The notes under the pieces: generated by a model | Databases searched by the model: none | Seen by the model: only the letters and a program-made list of their open reading frames with translations | What the model was told of the DNA's origin: nothing | Shown: positions 9,189-21,100 of the stretch, one piece after another | How the letters are laid out: the number at the start of each line of letters is the position of its first letter | Numbering within the stretch: position 1 is the stretch's first letter | From: Pelargonium cotyledonis | Taxonomy: Eukaryota; Streptophyta; Magnoliopsida; Geraniales; Geraniaceae | Direction of reading: 5' to 3' | DNA: 30,048 nt | Assembly: GCA_036897625.1 (NCBI GenBank) | Contig: JAYMTA010000389.1 | Location: 1 to 30,048, forward strand | Position numbers and translations under genes: made by a program

Positions 9189-11003
9189 ATGATGCACTTC
9201 TTCAAGCGCCGCCTCTGCACCTATCTTCCTCCTTCTCCGAATCTCCGAAACACCAAAAACCCATCATCCAAAGAATCCAGGATCCTTCAACTCTGCAAGT
9301 CCGGCGCACTTCCAGAGGCTATCCGGCTGCTGTACACAATCGGCTCCGGCGATACCACTCGCAAGCCAGTCCTATTCTCTTCGCTGTTACAGACTTGTTC
9401 CAAGGTCGCTTCTTTCAGAAATGGGCTCCAAATCCATGGCCGTGTCATCAAGTCCGGTCTCGAGACCAACCGGTTTGTTGGGAACAGCTTGCTCACGCTT
9501 TACTTCAAGTTGGGTCCTGATTTCTCAGAGACCCAGAAGGTGTTTGAGGGTGATTTTTCCAAGGATTTGATCTCGTGGACTTCGATGATTTCTGGGTATA
9601 GAAATGTTGGGAAGCCGGAGAGTTCAGTGAAGCTGTTTGTGGAAATGTTTGGTCTTGGGATTGAGCCTAATGGGTTCACTTTATCTGCTGTGATCAAGGC
9701 GTGTTCGGAGATTGGGGATGCGAAGTTTGGTCAGTGCTTACATGGGTTGATAATGAGACTTGGGTTTGATTCTGATTTTGTCATTTGTAATGCTTTGATT
9801 GACATGTATGGGAGGAGTTGTGTAATGGAAGATGCACGCAAGGTGTTCGATGAAATGCCTGAACCGGATGATATTTGCTGGACTTCGATCATTTCTGCGT
9901 GCACGAGGAGCGATTTGTTTGAGGAAGCTTTGGGGATGTTTTGCTTGATGCAGAGGCGTTTTGGGTTGGCCTCAGATGGGTTTATGTTTGCGACGGTGTT
10001 GAGTGCTTGTGGCAATCTAGGGAGGTTGAAGCAAGGCAAGGAAGTGCACGGAAAGGTCGTTACATCAGGACATTGTGGAGATGTTGTAGTTGAGAGTAGT
10101 CTCGTGGACATGTACGGGAAATGCGGGTTAGCTAACGAGTCTCAGAGTGTTTTTGATACTATGCGTAGAAAGAATTCTGTTTCCTGGTCAGCATTGTGTG
10201 CAGTGTATTGTCAAAAGGGAGATTTCACCAATACTATTAAGCTTTTTCGGGAATCGAAAGAGGCTGATCTCAACTGCTTTGTAACCGTTCTTCGTGCTTG
10301 TTCGGGTTTAGCTGCTGTAAAGCTTGGCAAAGAGATTCATTGCCAGTATGTGAGAAGAGGTCATTGGAGAAACATTATTATTGAGTCAGCTTTGGTTAAT
10401 CTTTATGCAAAATGTGGGTGCATAGATTTCGCAATTAGGATTTTCGTGAACATGCCATTTAGGCATTTGATATCATGGAACACGATGATCCATGGGTTTG
10501 CTCAAAACGGGAGAAGCGAGGAAGCTATTCAGATGTTCAACGCGATGGTTGAGAATGGAATCAAGCCTGATCACTTTAGTTTCTTCGGAGTCCTCTCTGC
10601 GTGTAGTCGTGCAGGTTTGGTGGATCAAGGGCTAAAGTACTTCAACTCAATGACCGAACAATATAGGGTTCAAGCTGGAATCGAGCATTACATTTGCATG
10701 GTTGATCTATTGGGCCGCGCAGGGTTGCTCGAAGAAGCTGAAAGTTTGATTGCAAATGCAGATGTTGGAGACGAATCGCCTCTCTGGGAGGCTCTTCTTG
10801 GCGCTTGCACGATATCTACCAATGTTTCCATGGCAGAGCGGGTAGCGAAGAAGATGATGGAGTTGAAACCCGAACACCATTTGAGTTATGTTCTGCTGGA
10901 AAATGTATATAGAGCTGCTGGGAGATGGGATGATGCTTTAAACATTAGGAGGTTAATGGAGAGAAGAAGGATTGAGAAAATTCCGGGCAAGAGTTGGATT
11001 TAA
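9189..11003 (+). CDS. PLS-class pentatricopeptide repeat protein, E subgroup
   Basis: A single intronless frame of 604 residues, as is usual for plant PPR genes. The N-terminus (MMHFFKRRLCTYLPPSPN) is basic and lacks acidic residues, consistent with organelle import, more likely mitochondrial. Tandem PPR motifs of P, L and S type fill about residues 65-520, with recurrent NALIDMYG, ARKVFDEMP, WTSIISAC, NTMIHGFAQNGRSEEAIQMF. The C-terminus has the E motif (LWEALLGAC, LSYVLLENVYRAAGRWDDA) and stops right after KIPGKSWI, without a DYW deaminase domain. E-type PLS proteins usually specify sites for C-to-U RNA editing and recruit a DYW partner. The sequence and the position next to NAF1 fit Arabidopsis At1g03540 (PCMP-E4); that match is from memory. 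Two adjacent ATGs (9189, 9192) are possible starts. Confidence 0.92.
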   Translation: MMHFFKRRLCTYLPPSPNLRNTKNPSSKESRILQLCKSGALPEAIRLLYTIGSGDTTRKPVLFSSLLQTCSKVASFRNGLQIHGRVIKSGLETNRFVGNSLLTLYFKLGPDFSETQKVFEGDFSKDLISWTSMISGYRNVGKPESSVKLFVEMFGLGIEPNGFTLSAVIKACSEIGDAKFGQCLHGLIMRLGFDSDFVICNALIDMYGRSCVMEDARKVFDEMPEPDDICWTSIISACTRSDLFEEALGMFCLMQRRFGLASDGFMFATVLSACGNLGRLKQGKEVHGKVVTSGHCGDVVVESSLVDMYGKCGLANESQSVFDTMRRKNSVSWSALCAVYCQKGDFTNTIKLFRESKEADLNCFVTVLRACSGLAAVKLGKEIHCQYVRRGHWRNIIIESALVNLYAKCGCIDFAIRIFVNMPFRHLISWNTMIHGFAQNGRSEEAIQMFNAMVENGIKPDHFSFFGVLSACSRAGLVDQGLKYFNSMTEQYRVQAGIEHYICMVDLLGRAGLLEEAESLIANADVGDESPLWEALLGACTISTNVSMAERVAKKMMELKPEHHLSYVLLENVYRAAGRWDDALNIRRLMERRRIEKIPGKSWI

Positions 11004-11718
11004 GATCGTAAGTCTCTGTCAGAACCGCATCTAGTGAGAATTTTCTATAGTAGTGAAAAGTTGAGCTCCTCTCTTTTAATATTATGATTGAGAGTAGGTG
11101 TTTGCCTGCTCATTCGGGCCAATTTTAGGTACATTTCTAGGTTATACTCTCACCAGACAATCTTAACCCTTCACGTCGGGTTTGAGTCCAAGAAGATAAA
11201 AGACGAAACAACAATCAGCCCAACTCTTGATATAACCTTGAAATAAAAAATTGGTTTTGTACTGTAAAGAGTCAGGTTTCTCAGCGTTCGGGTTGAAGAT
11301 ACCTAACCCAAACCCGACTTGTTTGGGTTGGGAGTTTCAGTTTTTACACAAGCTATACAGATACATGCAGAATGCATCGGGTTCAAATTGTCAGTTTTAA
11401 CCGGAAACCAACAAGTTTTACCCAAGTATGTCGATAGAACCATGACGCTAATTCATCGTACCAAAACAGATTCATGGAGGATCATCCCATGTGCATTGCA
11501 AGTTCATTTCCACTACTACAAGAAAATCAAGAATATATCGCCGAACAATGCAAGTTCTTTTTCACTAGTATGGGAACAAAGGAAAAAAAAAATCAAGAAT
11601 CCATGTGAAAGTGATCGTAGAAATCAATGGTCTGTGCAGATATAAGGTAGGAGATCCATCTACTAGTATTCTCTTTCCCACAAGATCCAATCCGAGCGGA
11701 GACGTGACGAGACGTGTC
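11004..11718. other. Convergent spacer between the PPR gene and SCAMP
   Basis: About 715 bp tail-to-tail spacer that should include both 3' UTRs. The part at about 11260-11400 has the GGGTT/AACCCG words of the dispersed family (TCGGGTTGAAG, AACCCAAACCCGAC). No gene is supported. Confidence 0.5.
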
Positions 11719-14700
11719 TCATATGGCTGACATCATGGTCCTCCTCGCAGCTTCTTGCTTCATCTGTGCAGCTTTGCCACTGCCTCGGAAGTACATGTAA
11801 ACTTGCTGCAGAACGGGAAAAGATAGTGTGTTCAGTAGGAACGGAAAATAACGGGAAAAGAATTGAGAGAGGAGTGAAGATGAAGAAGGATTTCAGACCT
11901 GAATAACCCATACACTGAGCACTGATTCAACACAGAAACACCCGAATCCGACAAAGTAGAAAATCTGCAAATAGAGGTTTTTAAGTGTTGTTTGTAGATA
12001 TGCAGGTGTCAATGTAAAACCAACCTGAAAATCTAACCATCATTCTTATGGAAATAGAGCTGGCAGTTTGGACCATTTGTGCAGGATTGGGTTGCATAAA
12101 ATAGATGCAATCAGTTTTGGGTCGGAACAGGCGATTCCACACATTTAGCACGTAAAACCCGTAGCTCTTTCGGGTTCGGATTAGAACTTTCAAACCCAAA
12201 ACCTGAATTGACAGCTCTATACAAAGATATTAAAATCACCAAGATGGTAATGAAACTTGTCATGGCCATATAAGTAGAGCTGGCAATTCGGTTTCTGGGT
12301 CGAGGTTTAACTTGTTTGGGTTCAAAAGTCCTAACCCGACCCAACCCAAAAGGAGTGTGGGACTGCAGATTTCACATAGACTACGAGTTTCACGGGTAAA
12401 ATTGTGTGGGTTTCCCCCAGCTCTAAATATAAGAGTTTTCTTTAATGAAAAGGGAAGATTGTTTCTAAGACTAACTTATATATCAGCGACAACGACAAGA
12501 TGAACGTAATGACATCGTAGTAGATACTTACCCCAACCAAAGCATTGCCACTGATTAGGTCTATAGCGGGCAAGATACCTCTGTTCACAAGACCAAACCA
12601 TAAAACATCAGTTGCCCAGTATGATGGTGATGCCTAAATGGCCATACTAATATAAAATTAAATCGACATGATGGAATGAGATTTAATACTTCCCCCATCT
12701 CAAAATGAGGGTCCACTTTCCGTTTTAGAAAGTTAGTTATGCATGAAATAACAATACTATTCTTATAATACATGCCCGCATGTATACAAGAGAAAATGCA
12801 CAACACTAACTAATTTCTCCTTAATTTTTATTAAAATAGAAATGACACTTATTTTCAGGCGGAGGGAGTATATGTTTTCCATAGGTAAAAATCCATAAAA
12901 GCAGACATCATCAATAAAACTACATCAGCGCAATATGTTGGGAATTCCACTAAACTGAAACGCAGCCTCTTTTGTTAATGATAAATTTTATACAATTTTG
13001 CTTTCCAACAGAATCTATCAGAGCAACTTGACAACATAATCGTGAAAAATGGGGAGAGGCAACTTACGCAAGAGATTTTCCCTTGAAAATAATCGGAGGA
13101 GCGACTGCAGCGAGGATGCAAAAGCCAATGTGGAGCTGTGGGGCGACAAGGATGGAACAAAAATAAGGCATAATTGAAAAATCTCCTATGCAAAAGAAAG
13201 ATTCATACAAGACCTTCACCGATCTTACCATGTAAGTCAAGAAAAACCATCCAAACTTCAGGGCACTATCAGTCCTGTAAATGTACACTATTCAATATCT
13301 GAAATCTAACACTAAAGAATCACTGCATTTAAGTATAAAATTATCGAATTAAGCCAAGGATGAAATCTACCACTAAAAAAGTACACTCTCTCCTAGATAA
13401 GTCTTTCAAATGGACCAGAAGTATTTTGTATATTTGAACGTTGCAATGACGAACTGATGTAGAATAATCATAAAAAAGTACCTCATAGCACGATAAAGAG
13501 GACGATACCACAAGACGTAGGCTCCAGGAGCCCCAGATATGAAGTAGATGATGGCTAGAAACCAAATTGTTGGACCTACAGGAAAAGACAAGTTTAAACA
13601 GCACGATACAAAACAATAGTGCTGAAAACAACAATAATGACAAACTTCAGATACCCACCTTCCCCCCTAATCCAAGCTGTGGTAACAGCCACAACGTTCC
13701 ATGTTAGACAGACAATCAGACCTGCAGTCTCACATAAGTGTAAGAACTTAAGTCACCACAGATCAATTCGACTAATAAGTATTAAAAAAAATCCTTCAGT
13801 GGAATCACTGTATTTGATAGATCCACCTCAACCCACCTAACCATATATTGATTAAAAAAAATTAAGCCTAGGGATACATCTTATAAATTGAAAATGTATA
13901 AAGTTTTCTACTCTAAAAATAAATAAAACAGAACAACCAACACACACAAAAAAAGGACTTAACATACCCAACCATGTTGTGAATGCAACATATTGTATAC
14001 GTTGTAGATGGATTGGTATTTCGTTTGCAATGTCATGATGGATGAGAGGGCAAAATGATGGCCAGTTTTTCTCCTCCAATACAATTCCAGCTGCCAAAAG
14101 GAAGGAGCATAATATGTAAGCTACAATACTCTTAAACATATTTCTCATCAGAATATAGACATATACAAGAAATTCATATACCTCGAGAGATTGCATCTTC
14201 CTTCCGTTTTAGCTCCTACATTAGCATCAAGATAGTTGACAACGAATTACTAATAAGGAAAATCGATGCCAAAGAATATGAAATTTCAATACTAAAGTAA
14301 GAAGAAAAAAAAACTGCATTGATTGAGTTACATCTTCATACCATTGCACGAAAGTAAATGATGAAATAAATAAACACTGAAGACATTGGATTAAATTATT
14401 GACAAAATAGAGTCCTTCAGAAAAAATAAGGAAACTTAAAATTAAGGTATCTCCATATATGATGTATCCTCTTAATCCATACAATTAGTAAATTCATATT
14501 ATTTTTTTCCTTTTCCGACATCCAAAGCATTCACTTCCTTTACTACAGCAGCAATACATAGTATAACCCTAAAAACAATTCTTTAATAACCTCTCATATT
14601 AAACAAAGGCCAAAAGGCATTTAGTTCAAATTTGACAAGCGATTACCTGCTCCCTTCTTTTCAATTCAGCCTCTTTGGTTTGGAGTTCTTTCTCTTTAGC

Positions 14701-16650
14701 TCTTAAATCCTAAAAAGAAAAGAAACAAATGTTAAATAAAACAAAATAGTTTGCTCAAACAGAACGTTACAGATGTTACAAATTTTGAAGCACCTTCGAA
14801 TTATCAAGAGGAATATCAATTGTTGCACCACGGTCATAGGGCTCATGAGGAAGGGGTGAAAGCCTTGAGGTTGCAGCAGGAACACTTCCAGGATTCTAGA
14901 AAATTCAGCAATGATGTAATAAGACAACCCACAAGCATCTATATACAGTTAGTATACGACAAGCAAATCTTCCCACTAAAGATGATAATGTTTATGCATG
15001 AATCATGATCTAGAACAACAATTACATTTGAGAAGCATTCTTCGGGGAAAGAAACAATTAAAAAGAAAGAAAGAAATGCCCACAGACCGAATCAACAGAT
15101 GAATAAAAGAAGATAGATGTACTGAAAGCTACTTTAATTAGTCTGAAATATTCCATGAACCAGTCAACAAATTCAAAAACCAAAAAGAAATTGAAAACTA
15201 TCAGTCATGATTGTGTGTTATCTAATACAAGAAGCGCTTAATGAATTTAAGGAAAACTATTAATCATTTCTAAATAAATGAACTTTCAACTTTTAGATGT
15301 GATGGACAGGAGAAAGCAAACACACGGTTGTATAAAAGGCGCCTCCACCAAAATTTGGTTGTCCCCCTTTCCCTCTAACTTGATCCTGTCATTAGAAAAC
15401 ATACATATCAGACTATTTAAAGTACTATTATACCAATGAATCGCATGAGAATGACAGCCTTTATTTCATAAAATCAAGTCCATCACCAAATACACAAATT
15501 GCTACAAACCATTAAGCTCTCTAACAATTCACATAATTACTCATCTTAAAGAGCACATGATTCTGTAGAAAATTCTAAAGTTAAACCATTGACAGAAAGA
15601 GATCAGTTTTGTGTTAGACTTCAACATACAAGTTAGAGCAAAGCCTTATATCACAAAGAGGAGCATTAGTGGATTAGAAAAGAAATCTAAAGACAAGCCT
15701 TACTGGACAAAGCATTACAAAAAGGCATGCTTACAATCTAAATAAAAGTGCTCCATTGTATTCATTAGCAGAACATATGGAACAATTTCCTTCTTGCTTG
15801 ACATCAGACTATATCCACAATGAAGACAAGAACTATATACGAAGTCTTTCCCATGTCCGCACTTCAGTTTTCAGCTTCTTCAAAATGACTATTGACAGCA
15901 TACAATCACCTTTCACGATGATTCCAAATTCCAATTTTCACTCATAAAACCGAGACAATGATAGATAAACCTTCAAATGCTATGAGAACTTTAATGGACA
16001 AAGGAGATGATCAATTTCTCAAGGAAATGTCAAAACAAGGACTAAGAACAGTCCATAAAAACTGTAATTGACATAAAATAGTGACAGGATTCATAGTCCC
16101 TACTCCAATAAGTTTCACTGCTAAATGTAGATCCCATTTCTAGAAGAATTTGAAACTATACTGAACAAAATTTAAATTCCAAAAGCACAAATATGTGAAA
16201 CCTAGCTTATTCATTCCAAAACAATCCATACTTTTACAATCATAGCCCTAGAGAGCTCAATATGTTCAATATAACTAGAGAGCTCAAACATTGCATTACA
16301 GAAACGCCAAATCCAGATATGTTATCAGCTTCAACAACTGTAATGCACCAACACAACACATCTGACATCATCAAGATCAGATCTACATATTCATGAAAGC
16401 AAACATACAATCAAACCAGCAAAAACACATTACCAAAATCGCCATTGTCGCAGAGCAAAACAAACAGAATTCAACAATCAATCCAACAAAAACTCACCTC
16501 ACGCACTAAAATCACATCACAAAATTCACAAATCAAACCAAAACCACATATTCCCGATACATTCTGCATATAGATAGCGAGCTAGGGAGCAATTACCGCG
16601 AAGGGATTGACTTCCTCTTCGTCAAAGGGATTGGAATCGTAGCGACTCAT
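11719..16650 (-). CDS. SCAMP: Secretory carrier-associated membrane protein (SCAMP)
   Basis: Thirteen minus-strand exons: 16650-16597, 15385-15326, 14895-14794, 14709-14647, 14215-14182, 14090-13968, 13721-13659, 13575-13482, 13274-13229, 13135-13068, 12580-12532, 11964-11899, 11805-11719. They join in frame to 302 residues with GT-AG introns. SCAMPs are four-span proteins of the plasma membrane, trans-Golgi network and endosomes that act in vesicle traffic and cell-plate formation. Two NPF motifs (residues 7-9, 15-17) would bind EH-domain endocytic adaptors. A charged coiled coil follows (about 73-104, [20 protein letters not shown]). The membrane spans lie at about 143-164, 170-190, 204-228 and 248-272. 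The conserved cytosolic loop after span 2 is [10 protein letters not shown]. The tail is short and basic. The length is slightly above the Arabidopsis proteins, from a Gly-rich exon 2. Intron 1 (15386-16596) shows nothing recognisable; two later introns carry small transposons. Confidence 0.95.
12055..12219. mobile_element. MITE-like element with AGAGCTGGCA-type inverted ends (copy 1)
   Basis: About 165 bp in SCAMP intron 12. The left end TAGAGCTGGCAGTTTGG pairs with the reverse complement of the right end, TAGAGCTGTCAATTCAGG. The interior holds GGGTT/AACCC words. It has no coding capacity. The splice sites of the host intron are not touched. Confidence 0.6.
12275..12425. mobile_element. MITE-like element with AGAGCTGGCA-type inverted ends (copy 2)
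   Basis: A second short element about 55 bp from copy 1, in the same SCAMP intron. It starts TAGAGCTGGCAATTCGG and ends CCCAGCTCTA, with TTGGGTT and AACCCGACCCAACCC inside. The two copies share ends and word content but are not near-identical, so a recent tandem duplication is unlikely. Confidence 0.6.
12687..12870. mobile_element. Stowaway-like MITE in SCAMP intron 10
   Basis: About 184 bp with ends TACTTCCCCCATCTCAAAAT and, reversed from the right, TACTCCCTCCGCCTGAAAAT. These match the well-known Stowaway terminal repeat (TA target, CTCCCTCC core, then TCA/CAAAA and a G-T-C word). The interior is AT-rich without an ORF. Stowaway elements are mobilised by Tc1/mariner transposases. The element sits between coding exons 11 and 10 (12581-13067). 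Confidence 0.82.
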
Positions 16651-16908
16651 GGTAAGGAAACAACGGATCTCAAATCTGAGAGTAAAGGTAGCTCACGAGA
16701 TCTCAGGATCGAAGAGAAAGAGATAGGTGTGAGCGTTTTAGGGCTGTGTGAGAGTCAACAGTGAGGAAATGCGTGTTGAAAGTGTCGATTCTGTGGGAGA
16801 GAAGAGGAACTGCTTTTTTCGCGGAGGTGTTTGTTTCCTGAGAAAATAGGAAGGAAAATGTAAACAGAATCTGTTCGCGGGTGATAACTGCTGATAAGCA
16901 GATGGCCT

Positions 16909-16917
16909 TTTTATATA
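16909..16917 (-). promoter_or_regulatory. Probable TATA box of SCAMP
   Basis: Reads TATATAAAA on the minus strand, about 260 bp before the SCAMP start codon. It predicts a transcription start near 16880 and a 5' UTR of about 230 nt. Support is motif and spacing only. Confidence 0.5.
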
Positions 16918-16919
16918 CA

Positions 16920-18152
16920 AGTGGCTTGATGTATCCGTTTTTGTTTTGGGACTAGTTGGAAACTTTTACCTAAACTCGATCGGAAAGAGTTGGCGGATTA
17001 AGTTTTACGAGTAAAACTTTTTACTCGACTTTGAACGTGATTGAATCTATTTTATGCAACTGAATTCAACAAACTAAGAATCGAGCTTTGGATGCTAGTT
17101 GATTATGCTTGAAATTGGCAACTCAATATACGGTAGTGTAAAATATAGAGTTGTGAGCTAGTATTTCGGGTTTTGGGCTACAAAGACCTAACCCAAGTAT
17201 GAATATGAAGGATCCCAAGTTTGGAGTTTTGCGTGTAAAATCTAGGAGTTCATGCGGCTCTGACTACTTTTGCACGTAGAAAAGTTGAGTTGATGATTTG
17301 GATTTCAATACGTGAGCATTTGAAATTCAATTTAACTACAAATTGTTGATCTGATCAATTTTTCATTCAAGTTTGGTTTATTCTCTAATCTATGGGTCGA
17401 ATAAGATCGGATTTAACAAAATATGCATATTTTATACTCAATCATAATTCATATAAATATATCTAAATTCTTTTGAAAGCAGATTAATCAACCAATCCTA
17501 ACTAGCTCGAACAAATCTGAATCAAATTCAAGAAATACTGAATATGTATATTTTAGAATCTTGACACCACAAAAAACACTTCCAAAATTGATATTCTTAC
17601 TTTTTATTTTATATCATTTTCTTAATCCCTTAATGAGTAAGTAATAAATTGATAGTTGAATTTTGACAAAACTAATAAATAATTATACAGGAGCTTTAAA
17701 AAAAAAACTTTTATGACACGTATGACTTGACCAATTTTTTTTTTATGGATTTGACTTGCCCAAATTTTAATTGTTTTCTATAAATAAATTATGTTTAATT
17801 TTATTTTTTGTACTCTTTAAATCAAATACGACACATTACATAAGTCAAGAAACACACTCTATCTGAAGTGCAAAATCACAAGGCCAAGAGGTACACAAAA
17901 AAATTCATTATCACGAATCTGTAGCAAATGATGAATTCGAACCAATCGGGTTAGTAAAATTTCTGTAATACATAAGAGGCATGATCTCAGAGTTGAAAAA
18001 ACAATGGAGTTATCAACTATTGACCTAAAGAATCGAGGAAATGCTGGGCACGTTTGCAACACATGATCTTCTTGCGTCGGATATGTTTGGGTTTGCCAGG
18101 TTGGGAACTGAAATCGGATGTTCGGGTTTCGAAATCTACGTCAGCTCCCGTT
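16920..18152. other. AT-rich spacer between SCAMP promoter and SRF 3' end
   Basis: About 1.2 kb. It should hold the SCAMP upstream region and the SRF 3' UTR. About 17150-17270 carries the dispersed family words (TTTCGGGTTTTGGGCT, CCTAACCC). The rest, to about 17850, is low-complexity AT-rich DNA. No gene is supported. Confidence 0.5.
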
Positions 18153-21100
18153 TTATCTGTTGGCAGGAGGCTCTCTTCGTATCATGTCTTGGAGATCCTG
18201 TACGACTTCGGACATCAGTGGCCTGAATTCTGGCTCCGCCTGCAAAATAGATGTTACGGTGAGTTTTGTGATAGTGTTGTCCAGATTCTGACTACATGTT
18301 TCAGTGGAACCATGAACATGCAAACAAGAAATGGAACTAAGAATTTCAGAGCCATGTTCATTCAAACCTGCCAGCAGTAACACGAGAAACAAGGGCTAGC
18401 AATTCGGGTTTTGGGTTCATGTCGAGTTTACTTTATTGTGTTCGGTTTGAAAAGGCATAATCCAGTCCCGACCCGCAAAAGATGTAGGGTTTCAGACCAA
18501 AATTCGAGTTTTCCTAACCCATCCCAAACATCAGTCTTAAGGAAACAAACATTAGAAAGACTCACCTGAACACAACGAGAAATAATGTCGGCAAAATGTG
18601 ACAAGGATTTGGCAGGGTATTCTCCATTGAGAGAAGGATCGACCATCCTCGACAATGCATCAATGTCATGAAGCTGCGGAACTGCCCATCTCACCAGAAA
18701 CTGCTCTCCCCGTGCCCGAGTCCTGTAAAAGAAATTATACAAAAATTAGCGAATTGTGAAGAGAGAGCACAAAGTCGTCAACCCTCTTTGTTTGTCCTTT
18801 AATAATTAATACCTGTCATGGGATTTCCGGCCAGTTAAAAGCTCTAACATGACGACGCCAAAGCTATAGACATCACTCTGGGAAGTATAAATACCCGACT
18901 CAAATTCGGGAGCTCCGTAACCATAGGCTGATAATAGTTGTCCTGACAGCTGAAAGTAAACACAACCATTTCAGATTTAAATACTAATAGTTATATTTCC
19001 GGTCATCTCCATGATAAACAGTTTGATACCATCAATAACTTTAGTCCATGACAATTCTCAATACTACTGAGGATAGAGTTAATTCAATATTAGAACCAGA
19101 ACTGAGCAAACTTGAATATGTTCAGATCACAACTTGCCTGACTGACGGATCCAGATGAAATTAGAGGAGCCAAACCACAGTCAGAGACATGCACGGATAG
19201 ATCGTCATCAAGAAGAACATTGGTAGCCTTGAAATTCCGGTGTACAACAGGTGGCTGACAGACCTCGTGCAAATACCTTATCAAATATAGAAAAGCAACA
19301 ATATCAATACTCGACACGGTGTATGCTTCCACTGCTCCACACAAATATTCATGCAAAGTTATGACTAATATCTTATTCCTTTATCGCCCACTTCAACATT
19401 ACCCCTCACGGGCAAGCCTCACAATTTTCTTTTATCAGTGGGCTCAACCCGTGAGGAGGCAACATAAACAAGCTACCTTTGAGCCAAGGTGAGGATCAAA
19501 ACCCGCTATGATAGCGTGTTAAATTTCAATATTGGATAACATACATTAGTTTAGACTTCCACTAATAAAAGTATCAACCTTATTAGTAGGATTTCACTTG
19601 CACCCTATATAACTCATTTCCATTTTTTCAATGTGGACTTCATCACCGACTTCAACACCTATCACCACTAGTTTTGATGACAGGTCACAGGATCCTACTT
19701 CTACGGGTACAACTTCTAAGTCCCAAGCATATTGAAATACAGCTTTGGCGCACATTTGGATAACAATAAGCAGTTGGTTTGCAATTCAAAATCTTAACAA
19801 TCTCCTAGCCAGTACCATGTCAGAACTCATGCATAAGAAGACACGAGACCGTGAATAAGCTGAGATAGAAGATGTTGTCTCAATGGCTATTTTATATTTA
19901 CTTACTCTAAGGCTCTTGCAGCTCCAAGTGCCATCCGTATGCGAGCATTCCATGAGAGTTGCCTTTTCAGTTCATCATCAGAATGCAGCGCATCCTGCAG
20001 TGTTCCGTTGCTACAATACTCGTAGATCAGAAGTCTTTGACCATGCTCCGCACAGTAGCCTGTTAGCTCAACAACATTCGCATGCCGGATTCTATCAATA
20101 CTGTTCACTAGTTCAATGAACTCGTCTTCCTTCTGTTGGCTTGCAGCCCTCCTATCTAGTTTCTTGACTGCCAATAGCTACAGAGAGCATCCAAACAAGA
20201 CAAAATGTCAAAATTTGATGTTGTGAGTATACAGTTAACAAACATTGCTGAGAGAAGGAGATTGACAGAGATCATTTTTGTAATCAAGTAAAGCAAGTGA
20301 CTAGACTAGCGGTTTTCAACTGGTCAAGGCATGACCAGACGGGGACCGGACCGGTTGGACAAAATGTAATTATGAAAAAATATATGGTTTTAGTTATAAA
20401 TTTTGAAGATGAGCCAGTGGAAAACCACAAAATTAGTAATTAATTTGTCCAAGTCGTAACTGTCATGAGAAATTCAATTCAATAAACAAATAGGATTATA
20501 GGAACAAAAGCTTACCTTTCCATCAGGAAGTTGCGCTCTATAAACACTTCCCAGCATGCCGCCCCCTATAAAATTGTCCTGAGAAAAACTATTTGTATAT
20601 TGCTGGAGGGACGCAATGGTGAACGACTTAGCAGAGGTGGACGGAAGTGGAGGTTTGGCAGAGGGCTTTGGAGTAGTCACTTCAGCGGGCACATTTGGCC
20701 TGACAATAACCTTTTCAACAGGAGGTGGAGGAGGTGGGGGAGGAGGAGGTGGCGGCGGCGGGGGGGGCATCAACATCATATCAAATCCACTCATGCCTAT
20801 GTCAAAGGAATCCTGCTTTTGAATCGCAGCCATTCTCTGCACGTTCTTCTCTTGCTCTTTTTGAGGCCTTGGAACAGCTCCCAATCGTTTAGTCTCTGCA
20901 TAATAGTCATCCTTCGGCTTCATGACTGCCCCTTTGGGAACTGTTCAAAAATCAAAACGCTTTCACCAAGTCATTTTCCGATAAAAATAAGAAAATAAAA
21001 ATCTCACTAGGCAATGATTATTTGAAAGAAAGTTAGAATCGGGCTATTTTGAAGTCCACATGCCTTTCTCCAACTGGGTGTGCGGCTGGACGGTGGGTCC

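Noticed and set aside
18041-18380. Two overlapping plus-strand frames at the SRF 3' end
   Set aside because: They are antisense to SRF exon 16 and its 3' UTR, and show no family signature.
20531-20998. Arg/Gly/Trp-rich plus-strand frame opposite the SRF poly-Pro exon
   Set aside because: It is the antisense shadow of the CCN repeat in SRF exon 11.
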